Below are positions 35,435-43,801 of a stretch of DNA of 64,000 nucleotides, in pieces. Under the pieces are notes generated by a model. It was not told the DNA's origin. It ran no database searches and worked only from the letters and a program-made list of their open reading frames with translations. Position 1 is the stretch's first letter. The number at the start of each line of letters is the position of its first letter. The position numbers were made by a program, and so were the translations under genes. The stretch is taken from NCBI RefSeq assembly GCF_003244315.1, contig NZ_QKWH01000009.1, positions 1 through 64,000 of the forward strand. The letters are read 5' to 3'. Origin of the DNA: Xylanimonas oleitrophica. GTDB lineage: Bacteria > Actinomycetota > Actinomycetes > Actinomycetales > Cellulomonadaceae.

Positions 35435-36172
35435 TCAGCGCCGGAGCTCGAGCACCTCACCAGCGGCGATCCGCACGATCGTGCTCACGCCGACGTCGGT
35501 CAGCGACGACGCCCGGCTGAGGCCGGGCGCGGGTGCGACGGGCAGCACCGACTCGACGCCCAGCGTGCGGGCGCCGGAGGCCAGGGCCGCGGCGATGCCG
35601 GTGGGCGAGTCCTCGATGGCGACGCACCGCTCGACGGCCACCCCGAGACGCTCGGCCGCGGTGAGGTAGGCCTCCGGGTCAGGCTTGCCCCGAGCGACGT
35701 CGTCGCCGGCGACGACGGTGACGAACGCGCCGCCGGTCTGCTCGGCGACCACCCGGGCCAGGCGGCGGTAGGACATCGTCACCAGCGCGCACGGCACCCC
35801 GGCATCAGCGAGCGCGCTCAGCAGCTCGCGGGCTCCCGGCTGCCACGGCACGTGCTCCTGGGTGCGCGCGACCACCGTCGTCAGAAGGTTGTCGATGATC
35901 TCGTCGACGGGAAGGTCGACCCCGGCCTGCTGGAGGATCCGTGCGCTGGCCGGAAGGGCGCTGCCCACCAGCTGCATGGCCTGCTCGTGGGACCAGGTGC
36001 CGCCGTGGGCCTCGACCAGGGCGTGCTCGGCCTCGATCCAGTACGGCTCGGTGTCCACCAGGGTGCCGTCCATGTCCCACAGGACGGCGGCGGGCAGCAC
36101 CTCCTCGGCCGTGGCCTCGGAGGTCGTGGCCTCGGAGGTCGCGGGACGTGCTTCGGGCAGATCGCTCGTCAC
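35435..36172 (-). CDS. HAD-superfamily phosphatase
   Basis: 245 aa. Motif I is WDMDGTLVDTEP, motif II is ALVTMSYRR, the motif III Lys is in GKPDPEAY and motif IV is CVAIEDSPTG. The cap helices (about 45-110) match the beta-phosphoglucomutase/phosphatase subfamily. Substrate unknown, probably a small sugar phosphate. The GTG at 36172 is likely; the 15-residue Ser/Thr/Glu stretch after it contains a short repeat (SEAT). Divergent to the PfkB kinase. Confidence 0.88.
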   Translation of the reverse strand: MTSDLPEARPATSEATTSEATAEEVLPAAVLWDMDGTLVDTEPYWIEAEHALVEAHGGTWSHEQAMQLVGSALPASARILQQAGVDLPVDEIIDNLLTTVVARTQEHVPWQPGARELLSALADAGVPCALVTMSYRRLARVVAEQTGGAFVTVVAGDDVARGKPDPEAYLTAAERLGVAVERCVAIEDSPTGIAAALASGARTLGVESVLPVAPAPGLSRASSLTDVGVSTIVRIAAGEVLELRR

Positions 36173-36268
36173 GGTGTTCAGCAGTCTCTCCCAGGGGCGG
36201 GGGCACGGGCAGGGGTCCGCCAGGAGCGTACCGGGCGCCCTCGTCGGGTGAGTGACGCGGACCGTACC

Positions 36269-36280
36269 TAGGGTCGCCGC
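36269..36280 (+). promoter_or_regulatory. Leaderless promoter of the PfkB kinase
   Basis: TAGGGT at 36269-36274, then CGCCGC and ATG at 36281. Confidence 0.55.
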
Positions 36281-37234
36281 ATGGCTGCCGACACGACCGC
36301 CTCCTTGTGCGTCCTCGCCCCTGAGCCCCTGCTGTCCGTCGAGGTCGAGATCGACCGCCTGCGCGACCCCCAGGGGGAGAGCGACGCGGCAGAGATCCAC
36401 CTGCACCTGGGCGGCCAGGGGCTCTGGATGGCTCAGATGGCGCGCTCGCTGGGCACCCGCGTGGTGGTGTGCGGTCCGTTCGGCGGCGAGTCGGGCCTGG
36501 TGGCCGCGCACCTGGCTCGGGAGGAAGGGCTGGAGCTGCGACCGACGTCGAGCACCGGGGGCGGCGTGCGCGTGCAGGACCGCCGCCAGGGCGGCCCGGA
36601 GGAGATCGCGACCATGCCGCCGCGCGCCCTGGACCGCCACGCCGTGGACGACCTGTACGGGACGACGCTCGTCACGGCGCTGGACACGGGCGTGGCGGTG
36701 CTCACCGGTGCCCGGCACGAGCTGGCCCTGCCCGCGGACTTCTACGCGCGCCTCACGCACGACCTGGCCGCCGGCGGCGTGGACGTGGTGGCCGACCTGT
36801 CCGGGGAGGCCGCCGCCGCGTTCGCCGAGGAGCAGGGCGCCGTGCTCAAGATCAGCCACGAGGAGATGGTGGAGGGCCGGCTGGCGGACGACGACTCCGT
36901 GGAGGAGCTGCGCCGTGCCGCCGAGCGGATCGTCTCCTCGGGGCCGCGTGCCGTCGTCGTCTCACGGGCCGACCAGCCCACGCTCCTGGTCACCGCCGGG
37001 CGTGCCTACACGGTGACCACCCCGCCCATCACCACCGTGGAGCACCGCGGTGCGGGCGACTCGATGACGGCCGGGATCGCCGTCGGCGTGGCACGGGGGC
37101 TCGACCTTCCCGACGCCGTAGGGCTGGGGGCCGCGGCCGGTGCGCTCAACGTGACCCGGCACGGTCTGGGCACCGGCCGCCGGGAGCAGATCGAGGCGTT
37201 CGCCCGCCGCGTGACCGTCGCCGAGCTCGACTGA
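36281..37234 (+). CDS. PfkB-family carbohydrate kinase
   Basis: 317 aa. The ribokinase fold is shown by LHLGGQGLWMAQMARSLG near the N-terminus and the catalytic/anion-hole motif HRGAGDSMTAG near residue 255. An adenine-site Asn follows in GALNVTRHG. The resemblance to 1-phosphofructokinase (GGxGxNxA pattern) is partial, so the sugar is not assigned. SurE follows after 47 nt on the same strand. Confidence 0.85.
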   Translation: MAADTTASLCVLAPEPLLSVEVEIDRLRDPQGESDAAEIHLHLGGQGLWMAQMARSLGTRVVVCGPFGGESGLVAAHLAREEGLELRPTSSTGGGVRVQDRRQGGPEEIATMPPRALDRHAVDDLYGTTLVTALDTGVAVLTGARHELALPADFYARLTHDLAAGGVDVVADLSGEAAAAFAEEQGAVLKISHEEMVEGRLADDDSVEELRRAAERIVSSGPRAVVVSRADQPTLLVTAGRAYTVTTPPITTVEHRGAGDSMTAGIAVGVARGLDLPDAVGLGAAAGALNVTRHGLGTGRREQIEAFARRVTVAELD

Positions 37235-37281
37235 GCCCGGCACTCACCCCCGCACCGACACGACACACCGAGGAGGACCCC

Positions 37282-38070
37282 ATGCTGGCGCTGGTGACCA
37301 ACGACGACGGGATCGGATCGCCGGGTCTCGGCGTCCTGGCACGGGTCGCCCACGCGGCCGGGTACGACGTCGTCGTCGCAGCACCGGCCGAGGAGTCGTC
37401 CGGTGCCTCGGCGGCGCTCCACGGCGCCGAGGTGGACGGGCGCCTGGTGGTGGAGCCTCGCGACCTGCCCGGCGTGCCCGACGGCGTGCGCGTCCTGGCC
37501 GTGGCTGCCGACCCCGCGCTCATCGCGTTCTCGGCCGCCTACGGCGCCTTCGGCGACCGGCCCGACGTCGTGCTCTCGGGCGTCAACCGCGGCCCGAACG
37601 TGGGCAACGCCATCCTGCACTCGGGCACGGTCGGCGCCGCGCTGTCGGCGACGGCGCTGGGCATCCGGTCCGTCGCGGTGTCGCTCGACGCCGCGGAGCC
37701 GCGCCACTGGGAGACGGCGGAGCTCGTCGCCGCGCACGCGCTGGCGTGGTTCCAGGGGGTCGACGCCGGGCAGCGCACCCTGAACATCAACGTCCCGGAC
37801 GTGCCGGCGGGTGAGCTGCGGGGCCTGCGCCAGGCCCCGCTGGCGAGCTTCGGTGCCGTCCACGCCCGCATCGCGCCCGCCGACGAGGGCAGCAGCACGG
37901 GCAGCGGGGACCACGACCGTGACGACCAGTCCGTGGTGCTGCGCTACGAGGGCACCGAGAGGCAGACGGAGCCCGAGTCCGACGCCGGGTTGCTGCAGGC
38001 GGGCTGGGCCACCGCGACCCTCCTCCTGGCGCCGTACGCCGACACGTCGCTCGAGGTCCCTCCCCTGTGA
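37282..38070 (+). CDS. surE: 5'/3'-nucleotidase SurE
   Basis: Dephosphorylates nucleoside monophosphates, possibly in stationary-phase survival. 262 aa. ALVTNDDGIGSPGL carries the metal-binding Asp pair, VVAAPAEESSG follows, and VLSGVNRGPNVGNAILHSGTVGAA is split here as the second metal site and phosphate loop (SGVNRGPN, SGTVGAA). A Gly/Ser/Asp-rich insert of about 20 residues near position 205 is unusual. GAGGAGG lies 5 nt before the ATG. Confidence 0.93.
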   Translation: MLALVTNDDGIGSPGLGVLARVAHAAGYDVVVAAPAEESSGASAALHGAEVDGRLVVEPRDLPGVPDGVRVLAVAADPALIAFSAAYGAFGDRPDVVLSGVNRGPNVGNAILHSGTVGAALSATALGIRSVAVSLDAAEPRHWETAELVAAHALAWFQGVDAGQRTLNINVPDVPAGELRGLRQAPLASFGAVHARIAPADEGSSTGSGDHDRDDQSVVLRYEGTERQTEPESDAGLLQAGWATATLLLAPYADTSLEVPPL

Positions 38071-38119
38071 CCCCGGCCGCACGCGCCCGGTGATCCGGCG
38101 GGCGCCCGCACCCAGGTCA

Positions 38120-38131
38120 TAGGCTGGGGAG
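38120..38131 (+). promoter_or_regulatory. Leaderless-type promoter of the PAC2 gene
   Basis: TAGGCT at 38120-38125, GGGGAG, then ATG at 38132. The GGGGAG could also act as a Shine-Dalgarno if transcription starts further up. Confidence 0.45.
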
Positions 38132-39046
38132 ATGAGTACCCCGGACCCGGACGCCACCGTGCCCGAGCCGTCGCCCGTCGGCCGCCACACCGCGCAGAGC
38201 CCCGTGCGCCACACGGTCCTCGTGGCGGCGTTCGAGGGGTGGAACGACGCCGGCGGGGCGGCGACGGCCGCCCTGCAGCACCTCGCGGACGTGTGGGGCG
38301 CGCGCAAGATCCACGACCTGGACCCGGAGGAGTACCACGACTTCCAGGTCAACCGCCCGATCGTGAGCACCGACACCGACGGCGTGCGGCGGATCACCTG
38401 GCCCACCACCTCCGTGTGGGTGGCCGAGCTGCCGCACCGCACCGTGCTGCTGGTGCACGGCATCGAGCCGTCGATGCGCTGGCGCAGCTACTGCAACGAG
38501 CTGCTCGACATCGCGGAGGAGAGCGAGGTCCGCACCGTGGTGACGCTCGGCGCGCTGCTGGCCGACGTGCCGCACACGCGTCCCATCCCGATGACGGCCA
38601 CGAGCGACAGCGACGGGCTTCGGGCCGTCCTCGACGTCGAGCCCAACACGTACGAGGGCCCCACCGGCATCGTCGGCGTGCTGCAGCACGCGGCGGCCGA
38701 CCGTGGCCTGCAGTCGGTGTCGCTGTGGGCGGCGGTGCCACACTACGTGGCCAACCCGCCCTCGCCCAAGGCGACGCTCGCGATCCTCGCGCGGGTGGAG
38801 GAGCTGCTGGGCGAGCCGGTGCCGCTCGGTGACCTGCCGGAGGACGCCGAGGCGTGGCAGCACGGGGTGGACGAGCTGGCGAGCGAGGACGCCGAGATCC
38901 AGGAGTACGTGCAGCAGCTCGAGGAGGCGAAGGACACCGCCGACCTCCCCGAGGCGTCCGGCGAGGCCATCGCGCGGGAGTTCGAGCGCTGGCTGCGCCG
39001 GCGCGACACGGGCAAGCCGGACGGGAGCCCGCCCGACAAGCCGTGA
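38132..39046 (+). CDS. PAC2-family protein
   Basis: 304 aa, named for the eukaryotic proteasome assembly chaperone PAC2. Bacterial members (Rv2125 type) form oligomers, and a link to the proteasome is unproven. Family landmarks: VLVAAFEGWNDAGGAA near residue 30, the GIEPSMRW loop, TLGALLADVPHTRP and YVANPPSPKATLAIL. The acidic helical C-terminus contains EYVQQLEEAK. It faces mshC across a shared terminator. Confidence 0.9.
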   Translation: MSTPDPDATVPEPSPVGRHTAQSPVRHTVLVAAFEGWNDAGGAATAALQHLADVWGARKIHDLDPEEYHDFQVNRPIVSTDTDGVRRITWPTTSVWVAELPHRTVLLVHGIEPSMRWRSYCNELLDIAEESEVRTVVTLGALLADVPHTRPIPMTATSDSDGLRAVLDVEPNTYEGPTGIVGVLQHAAADRGLQSVSLWAAVPHYVANPPSPKATLAILARVEELLGEPVPLGDLPEDAEAWQHGVDELASEDAEIQEYVQQLEEAKDTADLPEASGEAIAREFERWLRRRDTGKPDGSPPDKP

Positions 39047-39062
39047 GCGGGTCGGGGACGCG

Positions 39063-39094
39063 GGACGCCGCGGGCCGGAGGGCCCGCGGCGTCC
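39063..39094. terminator. Bidirectional terminator between PAC2 and mshC
   Basis: Perfect 14-bp GC stem (39063-39076 with 39081-39094), loop GGAG, between two convergent genes. Confidence 0.7.
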
Positions 39095-39149
39095 TGCGTC
39101 TCAGGGGCCTGCCGGCGCTCCGGGCGCGGGCCGATCCCCGTCGGCGGCG

Positions 39150-40433
39150 CTAGAGGCGCACGCCGAGCAGCGCGTCGAGCGCGGCGGTGACGAGCGCGGT
39201 GTCGTCGCTCGCCGGGTCGGCGGCCCAGGCGTCCACGACGGCGAGCGCCGCAGGGGCGTCGAGGTCGTCGGCCAGGGCGGCACGGACCCCTGCCAGCACC
39301 GCTCCGGGCTCCGCGACGGGAGCGGCCCCGGCCAGCTGCCCGACGGCGGCACGCCACCGCGCCAGCCGCTCGGCGGCGCTCTCGAGGTCGGCGTCGGTCC
39401 ACTCCCACTCGTCGCGGTAGTGGTGCGCGAGCAGCGCCAGGCGCAGGGCCATCGGGTCGACGCCGGACTCCCGGAGGCGCGAGACGAGCACCAGGTTGCC
39501 GCGCGACTTGCTCATCTTGGCCCCGTCGTAGGCCACCAGGCCCGCGTGGACGTGGACACGGGGTGCGCCGTGCGCGCCGTCGGGCGCGAGCAGCCGGTCG
39601 TGGGAGGTGGACATCTCGTGGTGCGGGAACAGCAGGTCCGCTCCCCCGCCCTGGACGTCGAACGGCAGTCCTAGCCCGTCCCGGGCGATGACGGCGCACT
39701 CGATGTGCCAGCCGGGCCGTCCGCTGCCGAGCGTGCCGCCGTCCCATGCGGGCTCGCCGACGCGCGCGCGGCGCCAGAGCAACGGGTCGAGCGGGTGCTT
39801 CTTGCCCGCCCGGCCGGGGTCGCCGCCCCGTTCGGCGAAGAGCTCGGCCATGGTGGCCTCGTCGAGGCGTGACACCTGCCCGAACGACGCGTCGGCGGAC
39901 AGGTCGGCGTAGACGTCTCCGAGGTCCGCCGTGCCCTGCGCCTCCTCGGCCAGCTCGCCGGCCTCGACGGGCACGCGGTAGGCGGCGCCGGCGGCCAGGA
40001 GCCGCTCGACGGCCTCGACCACCGCGGGCACGGACTCCACGGCCCCGGTCCACGTGGCGGGCGGCAGCATGCGCAGCGCGGTCATGTCCGTGCGGAACAG
40101 CTCGGTCTGCTCGGCGGCCAGGTCGCGCCAGTCGACGCCGGTCGCGGCGGCCCGCTCCAGCAGCGGGTCGTCGACGTCGGTCACGTTCGAGGTGTGCACC
40201 ACCTGCTTGCCGGCGTCGAGCCAGGCCCGCTGCAGCAGGTCGAACGCGAGGTAGGTGTTCGCGTGCCCCAGGTGGGTGGCGTCGTAGGGCGTGATGCCGC
40301 ACACGTACAGCCGGGCCGTGGGGCCGGGAGCCGCCTCGACCAGCTCCCGCGTGGTGCTGTCGTGCACCCGGACGGGCACCGCGACGGCCGGTCGAGGGAG
40401 CTGCGGGACGTCGGGGGCCTGCCAGGTGCGCAC
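39150..40433 (-). CDS. mshC: Mycothiol ligase MshC (Cys:GlcN-Ins ligase)
   Basis: ATP-dependent joining of cysteine to glucosaminyl-inositol, the third mycothiol step; derived from cysteinyl-tRNA synthetase. 427 aa. HIGH-type motif THLGHANTY, Zn ligands at YVCGIT and GWHIECAV with HHEMSTSHD, and KMSKSRGN near residue 300. It lacks the tRNA-binding C-terminus of CysS, which separates it from that enzyme. The GTG at 40433 lies 6 nt from a TATCGT box. Longer starts lack both ribosome site and homology. Confidence 0.94.
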   Translation of the reverse strand: MRTWQAPDVPQLPRPAVAVPVRVHDSTTRELVEAAPGPTARLYVCGITPYDATHLGHANTYLAFDLLQRAWLDAGKQVVHTSNVTDVDDPLLERAAATGVDWRDLAAEQTELFRTDMTALRMLPPATWTGAVESVPAVVEAVERLLAAGAAYRVPVEAGELAEEAQGTADLGDVYADLSADASFGQVSRLDEATMAELFAERGGDPGRAGKKHPLDPLLWRRARVGEPAWDGGTLGSGRPGWHIECAVIARDGLGLPFDVQGGGADLLFPHHEMSTSHDRLLAPDGAHGAPRVHVHAGLVAYDGAKMSKSRGNLVLVSRLRESGVDPMALRLALLAHHYRDEWEWTDADLESAAERLARWRAAVGQLAGAAPVAEPGAVLAGVRAALADDLDAPAALAVVDAWAADPASDDTALVTAALDALLGVRL

Positions 40434-40445
40434 GCGCCCACGATA
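40434..40445 (-). promoter_or_regulatory. Leaderless promoter of mshC
   Basis: TATCGT at 40445-40440, then GGGCGC and the GTG start. Confidence 0.5.
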
Positions 40446-40467
40446 CCGGCCGGCCGGGGCCCCGACG

Positions 40468-41337
40468 TCAGACGACGATGCCGCCGGTGGCCGAGAGCAC
40501 ACCCGTCAGCAGCAGGATCACCACGACGGCGGCCAGGCCGAGCCGGTAGAGCACGAACGGCCGGTAGGAGTACGTCGAGACCACCTTGAGGAACCCGATG
40601 ATCACCACGTAGCCCACCACGAAGGCCACGAGCGTGGCGATGAACGTGGCCATCGCGCCCGGGCCGCCCGGGACCGGCTGACCGATCGACTTGCCGAGCT
40701 GGTAGAAGCCCGAGCCCAGCACCGCGGGGATCGCCAGGAGGAACGAGTAGTCGGCGGCCGCCTTGCGCGTGAAGCCCATGAGCAGGCCGGCCGTGATCGT
40801 GCCGCCGGAGCGGGACACGCCCGGTACCAGCGCGAGGGACTGGGCCAGACCGAACAGCACCGCCCGCCGCGGCGTCAGCTCGCCCAGGGTGCGCCGGCGC
40901 GCACCGTGCTTGTCCGCCCAGCCCAGGATCAGGGCGAACACCACCAGCATCGTCACGGTGATCCAGAGGTTGCGCAGCGACGTCTCGATCCAGTCCTGGA
41001 ACAGCAGGCCGAACACGACGATCGGGACCGAGCCCAGCGCGATGTACCAGGCCATGCGCGCGTTCTCGCGGTGCGCGCCGAGGCGGGCGGCACGGTCGGT
41101 GCCGTCGTCTCCCCGCAGCGCCTGCCACCAGTCCACGCAGATGTCCCTGATGGTGCGGCGGTAGTACAGGATCACGGCCGCCTCCGTGCCGATCTGCGTG
41201 ATCGCCGTGAAGGCGGCACCAGGGTCGGAGGAGCCGAGCAGCTCACCCACGATGCGCAGGTGCGCGCTGGAGGAGATCGGCAGGAACTCGGTGAGTCCCT
41301 GCACCAGGCCGAGGAGGATCGCTTCCCACGCACTCAC
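40468..41337 (-). CDS. uppP: Undecaprenyl-diphosphatase
   Basis: BacA-type integral membrane phosphatase recycling undecaprenyl pyrophosphate for peptidoglycan synthesis. 289 aa, about eight helices. Motifs: the catalytic-site region [17 protein letters not shown] and the second loop [14 protein letters not shown]. Overproduction gives bacitracin resistance in other bacteria. The GTG at 41337 is divergent to the aldo/keto reductase with only 26 bp between the starts. Confidence 0.96.
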   Translation of the reverse strand: MSAWEAILLGLVQGLTEFLPISSSAHLRIVGELLGSSDPGAAFTAITQIGTEAAVILYYRRTIRDICVDWWQALRGDDGTDRAARLGAHRENARMAWYIALGSVPIVVFGLLFQDWIETSLRNLWITVTMLVVFALILGWADKHGARRRTLGELTPRRAVLFGLAQSLALVPGVSRSGGTITAGLLMGFTRKAAADYSFLLAIPAVLGSGFYQLGKSIGQPVPGGPGAMATFIATLVAFVVGYVVIIGFLKVVSTYSYRPFVLYRLGLAAVVVILLLTGVLSATGGIVV

Positions 41338-41345
41338 GAGCCGAG

Positions 41346-41357
41346 ACCCTATAGCCT
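41346..41357. promoter_or_regulatory. Overlapping divergent leaderless promoters for uppP and the aldo/keto reductase
   Basis: On the + strand TAGCCT (41352-41357) is 6 nt before the ATG at 41364. On the - strand TAGGGT (41351-41346) is 8 nt before the GTG at 41337. The two boxes abut in the shared core TATA, so both polymerases cannot bind at once. Confidence 0.6.
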
Positions 41358-41363
41358 GCGGTC

Positions 41364-42296
41364 ATGCAGGAGCGACGCGTCGGCACCTCAGGTCTGCGCG
41401 TCTCGGCGCTGGGCCTCGGCACGATGACCTGGGGCCGGGACACCGACGAGCTCGACGCGGGCGACCAGCTGCGCGAGTTCCTGGACGCCGGCGGCACGCT
41501 GCTCGACACCGCGGCGACGTACGGCGGCGGTGACGCCGAGCGGCTCGTGGGCTCCCTCCTGCGCGGCAAGGTCTCGCGCGACGAGGTGGTGCTGTGCACC
41601 AAGAGCGGGCGGTCCGCGGCGCGCGGCGACCTGCTCTCCGACCTCGACGGGTCTCTCGAGCGGCTCGGCACCGACCACGTCGACCTGTTCCTGGTCGCCT
41701 GCCCCGACCCGTCGGTGCCGCTGGCAGAGACCGCGTCGGCGCTGCGGCTCGCGGTGACGTCCGGGCGCGCCCGCTACGTGGGCCTGTCGAACCACCCGGC
41801 GTGGGCGAGCGCGCGGGCGGCGTCCCTCCTGGACGACGTGGGCCTCACCGCCCTGGAGGTGGAGTACTCGTTGCTGCAGCGCGGCGTCGAGCGCGAGGTG
41901 CAGCCCGCGGCGTCGGCGCTCGGCATGGGGCTGCTGGCGTGGTCCCCGCTGGGGCGTGGCGTGCTGACGGGCAAGTACCGGCGTACGGTGCCTGCCGACT
42001 CCCGCGCCGCATCCCCGCACCTGGCGGGGTTCGTGGAGCCGTACCTCGACGCCCGCTCGGCCGCCGTCGTCGAGGCGGTCGCCACGGCCGCCGACGGCCT
42101 GGGCCGCAGCCCCGCGGAGGTGGCGCTGGCATGGCTGCTGGCGCGCGACGAGGTCGCGGCCGCCGTCGTGGGCGCCCGCACCTCGGCACAGCTGCGCACG
42201 AGCGTGGCCGCGGCGGACCTCGAGCTGCCCGCCGAGGTGCACGCGGCCCTCGACGACGTCTCGGCGATCGAGGTCGGCTACCCCGAACGGTGGTAG
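41364..42296 (+). CDS. Aldo/keto reductase
   Basis: 310-aa NADPH-dependent oxidoreductase. TIM barrel with the catalytic Asp/Tyr region LLDTAATYGGGDAE, catalytic Lys in VVLCTKSG, and C-terminal cofactor loop VVGARTSAQLRTS. VEYSLLQRGVEREV places it with the YghZ/Kv-beta-like group. The physiological substrate is unknown. Confidence 0.92.
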   Translation: MQERRVGTSGLRVSALGLGTMTWGRDTDELDAGDQLREFLDAGGTLLDTAATYGGGDAERLVGSLLRGKVSRDEVVLCTKSGRSAARGDLLSDLDGSLERLGTDHVDLFLVACPDPSVPLAETASALRLAVTSGRARYVGLSNHPAWASARAASLLDDVGLTALEVEYSLLQRGVEREVQPAASALGMGLLAWSPLGRGVLTGKYRRTVPADSRAASPHLAGFVEPYLDARSAAVVEAVATAADGLGRSPAEVALAWLLARDEVAAAVVGARTSAQLRTSVAAADLELPAEVHAALDDVSAIEVGYPERW

Positions 42297-42371
42297 CGGC
42301 CGGCGGGTCGTCACCGCACCGGAGCCCGCGTCGGCGCGGGCACCGCGTCCGGGGCGACGCCGCCTGAGGGG

Positions 42372-42665
42372 TCAGCCGCGCTGCGCGTCGAGCTCGTCCG
42401 CGTGGTCGGCGTCCTCGTCGTCGAGGTCCTCGTCCTCGTCGTCGTCATCATCGTCCTCGTCGTCCTCCTCCTCGAGGACGAACGGCGTGACCTCGCCGTA
42501 GACCCGCGCCAGGGCGTCGTCGTACACCTCGAAAGCGTCGGCGAGCACGTCGTACGCGTCGTCGACACGGGGGTCTTCGTCGGACCGGCGGGTCGAGACC
42601 GCGGTGTAGTGGGCCTCGAGAGCGGCGATCAGGCGGTCCAGCGCGGCACGCGGGTCTGCGGTCAT
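42372..42665 (-). CDS. Small conserved protein with acidic tail
   Basis: 97 aa, not assigned. Residues 1-60 look helical (LDRLIAALEAHYTAV and AYDVLADAFEVYDDALARVYG). Residues about 67-92 are almost all Asp and Glu, encoded by repeated GAC/GAG codons. Divergent to the DUF5703 gene. The tail suggests binding to basic partners or nucleic-acid mimicry, which is speculation. Confidence 0.7.
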   Translation of the reverse strand: MTADPRAALDRLIAALEAHYTAVSTRRSDEDPRVDDAYDVLADAFEVYDDALARVYGEVTPFVLEEEDDEDDDDDDEDEDLDDEDADHADELDAQRG

Positions 42666-42741
42666 GGTCCGACGCTACCGCCGACAGGGGCACAATGGGC
42701 AGGCGAAACACCCGACAGGAGCCCCCGAGAGGACGGTGACC

Positions 42742-42969
42742 ATGGCGAGGAGCACGTCGGCCCCGGTGTCGGCCTGGCGCACCCACGGGCAGTACGAGTA
42801 CCGGGTCGTGACGATCGACCGGGCCACGAGCGTCCCCGACGCCCGCCGCATGCTCACCGAGGAGGCCGAGTACGGCCGCTGGGAGCTCGCGCGCACCCGG
42901 CTCTACGTGGGCGGCGAGCGCAAGGTGTGGCTGCGGCGCAAGATCATCAAGGTCGCCTCGACCCTCTGA
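42742..42969 (+). CDS. DUF5703-family small basic protein
   Basis: 75 aa. The conserved core reads YEYRVVTIDR, then EAEYGRWELARTRLY and the basic strand RKVWLRRKI. The family occurs across actinobacteria with no known function. ATG at 42742; GTG 6 nt upstream is an alternative; GAGAGGA lies before both. It sits 7 nt before the kinase-like gene, so they probably share an mRNA. Confidence 0.75.
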   Translation: MARSTSAPVSAWRTHGQYEYRVVTIDRATSVPDARRMLTEEAEYGRWELARTRLYVGGERKVWLRRKIIKVASTL

Positions 42970-42976
42970 GGTCCCC

Positions 42977-43801
42977 GTGCCCGTCTTCCGCAAGTCCCGT
43001 GCCGGTGCGCCGCCCGGGTTCTTCGCCTGCGAGGCGGCGGGCCTGGCGTGGCTCGCCGCAGCACCGGGCGGCCCGCGGGTGGTGCGGGTCCTCGGCGTCG
43101 GCTCCGACCACCTCGACCTCGAGCGGCTCTCCCCCGCCCGGCCCACGCCGTCGGCGGCCCGCGCGCTCGGCCGGGCGCTGGCCGCGCTGCACGACGCCGG
43201 GGCGCCCACCTGGGGCGCGCTGCCACCGTCGTACGGTGACGGCAGCGGGTTCTTCGGGCCCCTGGACGACCCGCTGCCCATGCCGGGCGGCACCTGGCCG
43301 GACTGGCCCACGTTCTACGGCGAGGGGCGCCTGCGGCCCCTGCTGGAGCAGGGCCGGCAGCGCGGCGTCCTCGACGGTGCCGACGCCCGGCTCGTGGAGT
43401 CGGTCGCCGCACGGCTGCCCGACCTGATCGGACCGGCCGGCGACGACCGGCCCGCACGGCTGCACGGCGACCTGTGGTCCGGGAACGTCATGTGGACCAC
43501 CGCCGAGGGTGCCGAGCGCTCTGCGAGCCCAGGGAGCTGCGACGGCGTCGAGGCCGTGCTCATCGACCCTGCGGCGCACGGCGGGCACCGCGAGGCCGAC
43601 CTCGCCATGCTCGCCCTCTTCGGCGCTCCCCACCTGGACGAGGTGCTCTCCGGGTACGCCGAGACCCACCCGCTCACCCCGGGCTGGCAGCACCGGGTGC
43701 GCCTGCACCAGCTCTACCCGCTGGCGGTGCACGCCGTCCTCTTCGGCGGCGGCTACGTGGACCAGACCCGCACCCTGCTGCGCCGGCTCGCCGGCTCCTA
43801 G
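42977..43801 (+). CDS. Fructosamine kinase family protein
   Basis: 274 aa, APH/FN3K fold. RALGRALAALHDAG, then the N-site pair FFGPLDDPLP and WPTFYGEGRL, the catalytic loop LHGDLWSGNVMW, and metal-binding IDPAAHGGHREADLAM. FN3K enzymes phosphorylate protein-bound ketoamines so that glycation reverses; the substrate here is untested. Begins with GTG at 42977. Ends convergent with recQ, sharing the bases CTAG. Confidence 0.9.
   Translation: MPVFRKSRAGAPPGFFACEAAGLAWLAAAPGGPRVVRVLGVGSDHLDLERLSPARPTPSAARALGRALAALHDAGAPTWGALPPSYGDGSGFFGPLDDPLPMPGGTWPDWPTFYGEGRLRPLLEQGRQRGVLDGADARLVESVAARLPDLIGPAGDDRPARLHGDLWSGNVMWTTAEGAERSASPGSCDGVEAVLIDPAAHGGHREADLAMLALFGAPHLDEVLSGYAETHPLTPGWQHRVRLHQLYPLAVHAVLFGGGYVDQTRTLLRRLAGS

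Noticed and set aside
39150-40433. Cysteinyl-tRNA synthetase
   Set aside because: HIGH and KMSKS are present, but the short C-terminus and neighbourhood with uppP and PAC2 fit MshC.
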